Shown: piece after piece, positions 6,891-13,605 of the stretch
Position numbering within the stretch: position 1 is the stretch's first letter
Layout: every line of letters begins with the position of its first letter
Source: Desulfofustis sp.
Lineage (GTDB): Bacteria > Desulfobacterota > Desulfobulbia > Desulfobulbales > Desulfocapsaceae
Length of the DNA: 16,443 nt
Direction of reading: 5' to 3'
NCBI GenBank assembly: GCA_029287755.1
Contig: JARFQM010000023.1
Span: 1 to 16,443 of the forward strand
The notes under the pieces: model-generated
What the model was told of the DNA's origin: nothing
Databases searched by the model: none
Seen by the model: only the letters and a program-made list of their open reading frames with translations
Translations under genes and position numbers: made by a program

Positions 6891-8027
6891 TTAAAGGGTA
6901 AAGCGCGTATCGTGGTGGGTCAACTGCTCGGCACCGCTTTCGGTGATCAGAAAAACGTGCTCGATGCGTCCGGTACAACCCGGCTCGTAGCACCCCGGTT
7001 CCAGGGTTACCACATCGCCTATGATAAGTTCTTCGTCACTGTGCGGCACGAAGAAAGGGGCCTCGGGATGACCCAGCCCGAGGCCGTGGCCGGCGTGGTG
7101 GGAGAAGCTGTCACCAAAACCATGGCGGTCCATGCACGCTTTCACGGCCCGATAAACATCCGCTGCCCCCGTGCCCGCTCCCAGGAGTTCCCTGCCAGCC
7201 TGCAGGGCCTCATGCAGGCCCTTTTCCAGATCTATCTGATGCTGATCGGGTTCCGTGTCGACCAGAAGCGTCGCCGTGTAGTCGGCCCGGTACCCTGCCA
7301 CCATCGGGCTGAGATCGAGTATCACCGTATCGCCCTGCTCCAGAATCCTTTTGGTGGGACCTCCCGAGATCTCGAGGGTGCGGGGCCCACTGATGATGTC
7401 GCCGATGAGCATGGCCGGCGCTGCTGCCGCCTCGGTCACGGCTGCGCAGATCAGGTTGAACAGCTCGATCTCGCTGAGGCCGGGCCGGATCTCCCGGCGG
7501 GCAGCCTGATGACCGGCCAGTGCCGCCTCCTGGACGGCGCGTATGCAGGCCAGTTCGTCCGGATACTTGGCGCGCCGCTGCCGCCCGATAGAGGGTGACA
7601 GATCGGTACATTGGCTGGAATGTAGCTCGGGAATCAGGGGAAAGGAACCGACCTCGATACCGATGCGGGCCGATCGGTAGCGTGAACCGATGAACTCACC
7701 AAGGACTCTGGCCCCCTGGGAGAAAATTTCCTGATCCGGGTTCTTGAGACCGTCGTACCAGCCCCAGATTTCCAGGTCGTCGGTATAGGCTTTATTGGCC
7801 GCTTCTTCGGCGAAATTGTGACACAGCAGCGTGGTCTCCCCCTCGTTCGGTTCGAACAGAAGGTAGGCAGGCCCCCATTGGGACAGAGAGGGAAAAGGTG
7901 TGAGGAACCCCGCGTAATAGTAAAGATTTCTCGGGTTGGAGATGATAATCAGGTCGCCGTCGAACGTCTGGGCAAGGTGGGTGCGCCGCTCGGCACACCC
8001 CTGAGGGGTCAGTGCTGGTATGGTCAT
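6891..8027 (-). CDS. M24 family Xaa-Pro aminopeptidase (aminopeptidase P/prolidase-like)
   Basis: The product is 378 residues starting MTIPALTPQ. The ATG at 8027 is preferred to the one at 8039 because GAGGG lies 5 bp before it. The N-terminal domain (about 1-145) is creatinase/prolidase N-like (SNPRNLYYYAGF). The C-terminal pita-bread domain carries all five metal ligands: Asp238 and Asp249 in DLSPMVAGYRADYTAT, His314 in HHAGHGLGLGHPE, Glu343 in LEPGCY and Glu356 in RIEH. Family members use two metal ions, often Mn, to cleave the bond before proline or hydrolyse X-Pro dipeptides. It is cytosolic, with no signal peptide. The gene lies 79 bp after the metallo-hydrolase gene on the same strand, so cotranscription is plausible. 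The exact substrate cannot be told. Confidence 0.92.
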   Translation of the reverse strand: MTIPALTPQGCAERRTHLAQTFDGDLIIISNPRNLYYYAGFLTPFPSLSQWGPAYLLFEPNEGETTLLCHNFAEEAANKAYTDDLEIWGWYDGLKNPDQEIFSQGARVLGEFIGSRYRSARIGIEVGSFPLIPELHSSQCTDLSPSIGRQRRAKYPDELACIRAVQEAALAGHQAARREIRPGLSEIELFNLICAAVTEAAAAPAMLIGDIISGPRTLEISGGPTKRILEQGDTVILDLSPMVAGYRADYTATLLVDTEPDQHQIDLEKGLHEALQAGRELLGAGTGAADVYRAVKACMDRHGFGDSFSHHAGHGLGLGHPEAPFFVPHSDEELIIGDVVTLEPGCYEPGCTGRIEHVFLITESGAEQLTHHDTRFTL

Positions 8028-8106
8028 GGTAGCCCTCATTAGCGAGCATCAGGCCAGGGCCCGATACAGTAGATGGTAACAGCAAAAGAACGTGCTCTAT
8101 CATTCT

Positions 8107-9009
8107 TTAATTCTGATGGTCGCTTTCGGCAAGGTCTGGCCGAATCTTCAGTTCGCCATTGTCGATGAGCACGCTGACATTGCCTGAGATTCCGCTGACG
8201 AAGACTGGAATGTCATGCCGGCTGAACCAGTTTCTGATCCTGGCACTTGCTTCGCCCCGCCAGAAACTCTCGGGTGTCGACACCAGCCCCCAGCGGGGGG
8301 CAACCTTTTCAAGGAACAGTTCGGGGACCACCGGCTCTATACCGTGATGCGGTATCTTCAGCAGGTCGGCTGCAAGATAGTCCGAGTGAGCAGCCAGGTA
8401 GCCACCGATATCCTCGTTGAGATCACCGGTGAATAACGAGGTGAAGCCGCCATGGATAAGCTTCATGATCAGCGACGTATCGTTGATGTCGGCCCTGTCA
8501 ATTGGAGGAGTCTCCCCATCGAACGCATAAAGGATTTCCAGACTGGTGTTCTCGCCGAGCTGCCAATGCATCCCCGATTTTCCCTCTCTGAGTTCGATTC
8601 CCCTGGACTTCAGGCGCGCGCGGATGCGCTGCACATCCTGGTAGTCGCACCCCCACGGTACTTCACGCTCACACCTCTGCCGGTCGGGAAGGTTGAAGTA
8701 AAGGTATTTTATCCCGACATCGTGATCCAGCAGCGCATCGAGGCCTCCGTAGTGATCGCTGTGGGCATGACTGATAAAAACCAGATCGAGAGAGGTGATA
8801 TCGCGCTCTGCCAGAAAAGGTACAAGCGAGGTTTCCGCCAGATCCTGCGGGCCGGCATCGATGAGCACATGGATCCCATTGCCAACCCTGATCACATGAG
8901 CGTCGCCCTGCTGCCCCGCGTCGTTGACGTTGATCATGGTCCACTCCAGCCGGGGCGAGGCCGGAGAATCAGTTTTGCGTGCAGTCAACACGTCACTGGG
9001 AATTTCCAT
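8107..9009 (-). CDS. Metallo-beta-lactamase fold hydrolase, similar to the ComEC C-terminal domain
   Basis: The product is 300 residues from the ATG at 9009; a TTG at 9045 would add 12 residues. Neither has a Shine-Dalgarno. It begins with INVNDAGQQGDAHVIRVGNG, close to the N-QGDA start of ComEC-type MBL domains. The metal motif is His81-x-His83-x-Asp85-His86 (HAHSDHYGG), followed by Asp195 in LFTGDLNE and the paired His221-His222 in LKIPHHG, the arrangement typical of the ComEC/Rec2 hydrolase domain. In ComEC that domain is fused to a membrane channel for DNA uptake and is thought to degrade DNA. Here it stands alone with no signal peptide or membrane helix, so a soluble phosphodiesterase or nuclease is likely (inference). 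A tailored substrate prediction is not possible. Confidence 0.88.
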   Translation of the reverse strand: MEIPSDVLTARKTDSPASPRLEWTMINVNDAGQQGDAHVIRVGNGIHVLIDAGPQDLAETSLVPFLAERDITSLDLVFISHAHSDHYGGLDALLDHDVGIKYLYFNLPDRQRCEREVPWGCDYQDVQRIRARLKSRGIELREGKSGMHWQLGENTSLEILYAFDGETPPIDRADINDTSLIMKLIHGGFTSLFTGDLNEDIGGYLAAHSDYLAADLLKIPHHGIEPVVPELFLEKVAPRWGLVSTPESFWRGEASARIRNWFSRHDIPVFVSGISGNVSVLIDNGELKIRPDLAESDHQN

Positions 9010-9072
9010 TGAGATTGTTTTGCTGAGATTTGGGTTAACAGGCAAGAGTGGCGACAGGTCGGAATCATTTTA

Positions 9073-9101
9073 TTGATAATGAGAGGGCTGAAGGGAGTCA
9101 A
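9073..9101 (-). promoter_or_regulatory. Candidate sigma-70 promoter for the MBL hydrolase, overlapped by an inverted repeat
   Basis: On the minus strand TTGACT (9101-9096) is followed after exactly 17 bp by TATCAA (9078-9073). The predicted start is about 55-60 bp before the ATG at 9009. An 8-bp inverted repeat (9080-9087/9102-9109) brackets the -35 box. A repressor or activator could bind there. Confidence 0.45.
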
Positions 9102-9109
9102 CCCTCTCA
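9080..9109. repeat. Inverted repeat TGAGAGGG-N14-CCCTCTCA
   Basis: The 8-bp arms (9080-9087 and 9102-9109) are perfect. TGA/TCA can pair further inside after one mismatch. There is no T-run on either side, so a terminator is unlikely. It overlaps the candidate promoter of the MBL gene, which favours an operator, but it could also form an RNA hairpin in a transcript coming from the small gene at 9225-9401. Confidence 0.5.
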
Positions 9110-9112
9110 CAA

Positions 9113-9156
9113 GCTAGAAAACGGTTGATATGGCGATAACCCAGAGGTTTTCTAGC
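9113..9156. repeat. Long inverted repeat GCTAGAAAAC-N24-GTTTTCTAGC
   Basis: The 10-bp arms (9113-9122 and 9147-9156) are perfect. Directly inside the left arm, GGTT (9123-9126) can pair with AACC (9138-9141), leaving an 11-nt loop and a 5-nt bulge on one side. This makes a stem of 14 pairs in RNA. It lies 3 bp from the next inverted repeat, in the space between the 58-codon gene and the MBL gene. No T-run follows. It may be a processing or stability element, or a two-part operator. Confidence 0.5.
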
Positions 9157-9179
9157 GGCAGGGAAAGGTACTCTGACCA

Positions 9180-9210
9180 GGAAGCAGCCGGCGCCAAGCC
9201 GACAGCTTCC
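9180..9210. repeat. Hairpin GGAAGC ... GCTTCC just after the 58-codon gene
   Basis: The outer stem is GGAAGC (9180-9185) with GCTTCC (9205-9210). The inner stem is CGGC (9189-9192) with GCCG (9198-9201), separated by a symmetric 3/3 internal loop, with a 5-nt terminal loop. On the minus strand it begins 15 bp after the stop of the small membrane protein gene. Without a T-run it is a weak terminator candidate; mRNA 3'-end protection is as likely. Confidence 0.45.
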
Positions 9211-9224
9211 ATCATTTTAGAGGG

Positions 9225-9401
9225 TTATCCCGCGGCTGACTCTGCTGCCGCCATGGGCTGCCGTGGCGTGGCCGCCTGACGAAACGGGCTGGCCACAAAA
9301 GAGATGAGTCCCCAGGCACAGGCAATGCTCAGAGGAAGAACGATAAAAAGCGCTACAGGCAGAAACCATAAGGCGACAATAAATTGATCCAGTCCAGTCA
9401 T
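9225..9401 (-). CDS. Small single-pass membrane protein (58 aa), predicted sigma-54-dependent
   Basis: This gene is easy to miss because of its size. From the ATG at 9401 it encodes 58 residues. A short polar start (MTGLDQF) is followed by a hydrophobic span, about residues 7-37 (IVALWFLPVALFIVLPLSIA ...), with two Pro (15, 23) and one Cys (28). The Ala/Pro-rich tail carries two Arg (RQAATPRQP) and ends SAAG. The positive tail suggests the C-terminus stays in the cytoplasm. The Shine-Dalgarno is strong (AAGGGGG, 8 bp before the ATG). A -24/-12 promoter lies about 120 bp upstream, with a palindromic activator site beyond it, divergent from a sigma-54 activator gene. I do not recognise a family. 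Its size recalls small stress-linked membrane peptides, but that is only an analogy. Confidence 0.72.
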   Translation of the reverse strand: MTGLDQFIVALWFLPVALFIVLPLSIACAWGLISFVASPFRQAATPRQPMAAAESAAG

Positions 9402-9518
9402 TTCGCTACCCCCTTCGATAATTTTCGACCACCGTTGCGGTTGCCAATGTTATTCTCGATCACCGATTTCAGAAGAATGCTCTATTGAGCTGTCCCCAAC
9501 CTTTCTTGTTTCTCTGCA

Positions 9519-9535
9519 TTGCCAGGAATATGCCA
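9519..9535 (-). promoter_or_regulatory. Sigma-54 (-24/-12) promoter B
   Basis: Read on the minus strand the site is TGGCATATTCCTGGCAA. It keeps the GG (9534-9533) and GC (9522-9521) dinucleotides at the correct spacing and matches 9 of the 12 fixed consensus positions. It is the same as promoter A (4689-4705) apart from CG versus TA at two adjacent positions. The predicted start near 9509 gives a leader of about 108 nt before the 58-codon gene. Confidence 0.7.
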
Positions 9536-9669
9536 GGTTCGCCTACCCCTCGGGCTGTTCACTAAAAAATTAGCTATATATCTGTTTTTTATATTTAAAT
9601 AATACATTTACAAAACTCTTGTCCGGATGCAGAAAGGATACAAACGTCGATCTGTGTAAAGGACGTGGA

Positions 9670-9685
9670 CATTTGTGCCCAAATG
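9670..9685. promoter_or_regulatory. Second inverted repeat in the divergent regulatory region, CATTTG-N4-CAAATG
   Basis: Perfect 6-bp arms (9670-9675, 9680-9685) abut the larger palindrome at 9686-9704. TTGTGC inside it (9673-9678) could be a -35 box for the plus-strand activator gene, with TATTTA (9696-9701) as -10 after 17 bp. The role is uncertain: a second binding site or a chance repeat in an AT-rich region. Confidence 0.35.
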
Positions 9686-9704
9686 GTGTAAATAATATTT
9701 ACAC
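9686..9704. promoter_or_regulatory. Activator-binding palindrome (UAS B), GTGTAAATAATATTTACAC
   Basis: This is a perfect palindrome with 9-bp arms around one central base (9695). The centre is 174 bp upstream of the -12 element of promoter B, the same distance (within 1 bp) as UAS A from promoter A. Both contain TGT-N11-ACA, close to the TGT-N10-ACA site known for NifA, another GAF-AAA-Fis activator. It ends 45 bp before the ATG of the sigma-54 activator and overlaps that gene's possible -10 box. The activator may therefore bind here both to activate the small membrane protein gene and to limit its own expression. Extra half-sites (GTGTAAA at 9654, ATTTACA at 9606) lie nearby. Confidence 0.65.
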
Positions 9705-9749
9705 TTTGCCTTCTTTCTGCACGCTGACCTGTTCTGCCGGGGGGGCACC

Positions 9750-11312
9750 ATGGCCAACGAATTTTTTCTCACAGAACAAGAGCTGTCGGTCTTTGGCGAT
9801 GTGATCGCCTCTTTCCACCGTACCAGGGACCTCGGTGAGATGCTGGGAGTGATATTTACCAAGATCAAACCGATCTTCGCTATCGAGGGCGCCTCGATAG
9901 CCCTGCACGACCCCGCCGCCAAGGAGTTCTTTTTCTACCGGACCATCGAACACGAATCCCGGCCTGTTCAACCGCAGCCGCCCACCTTCCGCTTCCCCGA
10001 TGACCAAGGTATCGCCGGCAAGGTGCGGGAGCTCGGCGAGTCGGTCCTGGTCAACGACGTGAAAAATGATGAACGGGTTTTCAACATCCAGGCCGACAGT
10101 TCGGATTTTGTCACCCGCTCGATGATCTGCGTGCCGCTCAAATCGAGAAAGGGATTCCTCGGCGTGTTCTATGCCCTGAACAAAACCAGCGGCGATTTCA
10201 CCGACAAGGACCGTACCCTTCTTGAGATCCTCTCCAACAATATTTCCGTCAGCCTGGAAAACGCCCAGCTCTATGGTGAGTTGTCCGATCATCTCGAAGC
10301 CCTCGAACGCCAGAAACAGATGCTGCTCTCGCAGGTGCAGGCGGAAACCGGCTTCAAGGAGATTATCGGCTCGAGTCCGCCGATGCGCCGCCTGTTCTGG
10401 CTCATGCAGAAGGTGATCGATGTACCGACCACGGTGCTGATCCAGGGAGAAACCGGGACCGGGAAAGAACTCATCGCCAAGATCATCCATTTCAACGGGC
10501 CGCTGAAAGACAGGCCGTTTATTGCCGAAAATTGTGCGGCACTGCCCGAGACCCTGCTGGAGAGCGAGCTCTTCGGCCATGTCCGCGGCGCCTTTACCGG
10601 CGCCGTGGCCGACAAGAAAGGGCTGTTTGAGCTGGCCGACGGGGGCACGATTTTCCTCGATGAAATCGGGGAAATGTCTCTGCCCATGCAGGTCAAACTC
10701 CTCCGCGTACTCCAGGAAGGGCAGTTTCGACCGGTGGGCGGCCACAAGACCGTGCAGGTCAATGTCCGGCTCATCGCCTCGACCAACCGCAACCTGGCAG
10801 AGGAGAGCAGCAAGGGCAGGTTCAGGGAAGACCTCTACTACCGCATCAACGTCTTCCAGATTACCCCGCCGCCGCTGCGTGAGCGCCAGGACGACATCCT
10901 CGCCCTGGCCAACCATTTTCTGGAAAAATTCAGCACCAGGTACCACAAGCCCGTGCCCCAGGTCACTCCGCAGACCCTGGATCTGTTGATGCGCTATGAC
11001 TGGCCGGGCAACGTCCGGGAATTGGAAAACGAGATGGAGCGAGCCCTCACCATGGCCGCCGGCGGGGAGTTGATTGCCCCCGAGCTGCTTTCCGACAAGC
11101 TTCGACCATCAGGAACCGAATATAGTGGCAGGGAACTGCGGCTCTCGGGTTCTCTCAAAGAGGCGGTCAGCAAGGTTGAACGCCAGATGATAGAAAAGGC
11201 CCTGGCCGACGCCCACGGCAACCGCTCCCAGGCTGCCAAAGCACTGGGGCTGTCACGGCAGGGATTGCTCAACAAGATCAGCGCCTATCAGATCACCTTC
11301 GAAAAAGAGTAG
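9750..11312 (+). CDS. Sigma-54-dependent transcriptional activator, GAF-AAA+-Fis HTH
   Basis: The product is 520 residues from the ATG at 9750, preceded by a G-rich Shine-Dalgarno. The N-terminal GAF domain spans about residues 25-175 and ends with the motif Asn144-Lys145-x4-Phe150-x3-Asp154. A coiled linker follows (178-200). The AAA+ domain (about 203-430) has Walker A GETGTGKE (233-240), an intact GAFTGA loop (280-285) that contacts sigma-54, Walker B with Asp304-Glu305, sensor I around STN (344-346) and the WPGNVREL segment (418-425). The Fis-type HTH is about 488-512 (GNRSQAAKALGLSRQGLLNKI). There is no receiver domain, so control is by ligand or protein binding to GAF, as in NifA/FhlA/NorR-type activators. 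It is divergent from a sigma-54 promoter with a palindromic site and 10 bp ahead of a cyclase gene. Confidence 0.95.
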   Translation: MANEFFLTEQELSVFGDVIASFHRTRDLGEMLGVIFTKIKPIFAIEGASIALHDPAAKEFFFYRTIEHESRPVQPQPPTFRFPDDQGIAGKVRELGESVLVNDVKNDERVFNIQADSSDFVTRSMICVPLKSRKGFLGVFYALNKTSGDFTDKDRTLLEILSNNISVSLENAQLYGELSDHLEALERQKQMLLSQVQAETGFKEIIGSSPPMRRLFWLMQKVIDVPTTVLIQGETGTGKELIAKIIHFNGPLKDRPFIAENCAALPETLLESELFGHVRGAFTGAVADKKGLFELADGGTIFLDEIGEMSLPMQVKLLRVLQEGQFRPVGGHKTVQVNVRLIASTNRNLAEESSKGRFREDLYYRINVFQITPPPLRERQDDILALANHFLEKFSTRYHKPVPQVTPQTLDLLMRYDWPGNVRELENEMERALTMAAGGELIAPELLSDKLRPSGTEYSGRELRLSGSLKEAVSKVERQMIEKALADAHGNRSQAAKALGLSRQGLLNKISAYQITFEKE

Positions 11313-11322
11313 TGTCAGCATT

Positions 11323-13557
11323 ATGAAGCAGGCAGCGGCGCCATTTATTTTCGGACTCCTCCTGGCCCTGGCCGGAATCGCCCTGCTGGCCTCGCCGCTC
11401 GGCGTCCGCCTCGAGGAGAATCTGGGGCTGGCTCTGCTGTTCAAGCTGCGGGGCCCGGTAGAACCGCCCGAGGGCGTCGTCATCGTCAATGTCGACGAGG
11501 AGTCGGCCGAGCGCTTCGGTTACCCCGAAAATCCCTTCAAATGGCCCCGGGATGTCCATGCCGAGCTGATCGAGAGGCTGGTCGATTACGGAGCCGCCGT
11601 GATTGCCTACGATGTCCACTTCGCCGACGCCAAGGATGAAGACCGCCGCTTCGCCGAGGCCATCCGCAGAGCCGGCAACGTCATCCTGGTCCAGCGGCTG
11701 CTGCGCCGACAGGTGACCAGTGAAGAGGCTGCAGCCGGTCCCGCCTATGACCTGGAAGTGCTGGTCTCCCCTACCCCGGTACTGAGTGATTCGTGCCAGG
11801 CCATGGCCCCCTTTCCCCTGCCCAAGGTGCCGGTCAGGGTCAACCAGGCCTGGACCTTCAAGAATTCCATGGGCTCCATACCGACCCTGCCGGTGGTGGC
11901 GCTCCAGGCTGGCGCCCTCAAGCGCAACAAACACTTTTTCACCTGCCTGGAGCACACATTTCCGGAGGAATTCAGTACATCCACCACGCCGCTATCCCAG
12001 ATAGCCGGGCAGAAGGGGCTGGTCGAGGCCATGCGGCAGATCAGACTGCAGCTTGTGCAGAGACTGTCAGTGCCCACCGGCATGTCGCTGCTCTCCGAAT
12101 CGTGCAATCTGATGTCCACCGCCGACATGCAGTTTCTGCAGGCCATGATCCAGGTGTACGGGGGCAACCATCACGTCTATGTGAATTTCTACGGACCGCC
12201 GTCGACCCTGCCGACCATTTCGATGCACAAAGTCGTGCTCTCGGATACAGCCGACGAGCCTTCCCTCAGAGGCACGATAAAGGACAGAATTGTCTTTATC
12301 GGTGCCGCCCGCACCTCCTGGTCCGAACAGAAGGACGGTTTTCACACGGTCTACACCAGGCCCGACGGGCTCGACCTCAGCGGGGTGGAGATCGCCGCCA
12401 CCGTCTATGCCAACCTCCGGGACGACAGCTACCTGAAGCCGCTGCCCTTTCCCGCAAGCGCGGCAACTCTGCTGGCTGGCGCCCTGGTCGTCTGTCTGCT
12501 CACTTTTCCGCTGTCGCCGCTGCCGGCCGCGACAGCGCTGATCGTCTATGGCGGAGCAGGCCTGGCCGCAGCCTGGTTCCTGTTTGCCACTCACGCCGTC
12601 TGGGTCCCGGTCGTCGTTCCCCTGGCACTTATGCCGGCCGCCGGTTATCTCACTGCGCTCATCTTCAAGTACCTGCGCTCCAGGCGGGAACGCAGACATA
12701 TGCAGAAGGCATTGGAGCTCTACCTGCCCGACAGCGTGGTCGAGGAGATATCAAAGGATCTCGATTTCGTCACCAGCGGCGACCGGATGATCTACGGCGC
12801 CTGTCTGCTCAGCGATGCAGAGAATTATACGACGCTCTCGGAACGATTACCCCCCGAGGAGCTCAGCCGGGTGATGAAGGACTACTATGGGCTCCTGTTC
12901 GGCCAGGTTAAGGAACACGGCGGTACGGTGACCAATATGATCGGCGACTCCATGTTCGCCCTCTGGCCGTCCACCGAACCCAAACCGGAACTCAAGGCAA
13001 AAGCCTGTCAGGCGGCCCTGGCCATCATCGACGTGCTGCAGGAGTTTAATCAAGCCCACCCGGAGCATGCCCTGCCCACCCGGATCGGGCTCCATTCGGG
13101 CTACCTGCTGATGGGCCACATCGGCGCCGCGGGCCACTATGAGTATGCCCCGGTGGGCGACATCGTCAACACCGCCTCGCGGATCGAGGGGCTGAACAAG
13201 AGGCTCCGCACCCGGCTGCTGGCCTCCGAGGAAACAGTTGTCCAGGGAGAAGGCTTCCAGAAACGGCTGTTGGGCACCTTCCTGCTCAGCGGTAAGAGCC
13301 GCCCGGTGACCATCTGCCAGATACTCGCAGAAGGTGCGTTCTCAACTTCTGTCGCACCTGTCTACACAGAGTTGTTTCCCGCCGCCCTGGAGCTTTTCAA
13401 AGCGAGACAATGGCAGCAGGCCGAAACGACTCTGGCCCGCTGCCTGGATCTGGAGCCTAACGACGGCCCCTCTCACTTCTATCTGGAGCTGTGCCGCGCC
13501 TACCTTCGCAAACCGCCTCCGGTAGACTGGCAGGGGGTTATCCCGGTGGGGAAGTAG
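11323..13557 (+). CDS. CHASE2-domain membrane nucleotide cyclase (class III adenylate/guanylate cyclase)
   Basis: The product is 744 residues. TM1 is about 8-27, a periplasmic CHASE2 sensor domain about 30-370, and three closely spaced membrane helices about 385-450. The class III cyclase domain is about 475-660, and the tail resembles one TPR (about 685-720) and ends PPVDWQGVI. Both metal-binding Asp are present (Asp498 in LLSDAENYTTLSERL, Asp542 in MIGDSM), as are the transition-state Asn616 and Arg620 in VNTASR. The two residues that usually choose the base are unusual: Asn538 where adenylate cyclases have Lys, and Ala609 where they have Asp or Thr. The product is probably active, but cAMP versus cGMP cannot be assigned. 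The gene begins 10 bp after the sigma-54 activator and is probably cotranscribed with it. Confidence 0.92.
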   Translation: MKQAAAPFIFGLLLALAGIALLASPLGVRLEENLGLALLFKLRGPVEPPEGVVIVNVDEESAERFGYPENPFKWPRDVHAELIERLVDYGAAVIAYDVHFADAKDEDRRFAEAIRRAGNVILVQRLLRRQVTSEEAAAGPAYDLEVLVSPTPVLSDSCQAMAPFPLPKVPVRVNQAWTFKNSMGSIPTLPVVALQAGALKRNKHFFTCLEHTFPEEFSTSTTPLSQIAGQKGLVEAMRQIRLQLVQRLSVPTGMSLLSESCNLMSTADMQFLQAMIQVYGGNHHVYVNFYGPPSTLPTISMHKVVLSDTADEPSLRGTIKDRIVFIGAARTSWSEQKDGFHTVYTRPDGLDLSGVEIAATVYANLRDDSYLKPLPFPASAATLLAGALVVCLLTFPLSPLPAATALIVYGGAGLAAAWFLFATHAVWVPVVVPLALMPAAGYLTALIFKYLRSRRERRHMQKALELYLPDSVVEEISKDLDFVTSGDRMIYGACLLSDAENYTTLSERLPPEELSRVMKDYYGLLFGQVKEHGGTVTNMIGDSMFALWPSTEPKPELKAKACQAALAIIDVLQEFNQAHPEHALPTRIGLHSGYLLMGHIGAAGHYEYAPVGDIVNTASRIEGLNKRLRTRLLASEETVVQGEGFQKRLLGTFLLSGKSRPVTICQILAEGAFSTSVAPVYTELFPAALELFKARQWQQAETTLARCLDLEPNDGPSHFYLELCRAYLRKPPPVDWQGVIPVGK

Positions 13558-13605
13558 CCCCATTACAAATCTGTTCTGCAGGTTCATCGCAGATTACGCC
13601 ACCTG

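Noticed and set aside
9073..9215. Hairpin cluster considered as a known riboswitch (c-di-GMP, cobalamin, fluoride types)
   Set aside because: None of the conserved core sequences of those classes could be found by eye. It was kept only as unassigned inverted repeats.
4613..9467. Octamer ATCGGTGA (minus strand) present in both predicted sigma-54 leaders (4613-4620 and 9460-9467)
   Set aside because: Its distance to the promoter and to the start codon differs between the two leaders, so it may be chance. It was not used as support for the regulon.
9699..10946. Long minus-strand open frame (415 codons) opposite the sigma-54 activator
   Set aside because: It runs antisense to a gene whose domains and motifs are complete. 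It has no recognisable domain or ribosome binding site, and long antisense frames are expected in GC-rich genes.
11793..12911. Plus-strand 372-codon frame inside the cyclase gene
   Set aside because: It is a shifted frame of the CHASE2/cyclase coding sequence, rich in Arg/Gly/Pro/His as GC-rich shadows are, and has no domain.
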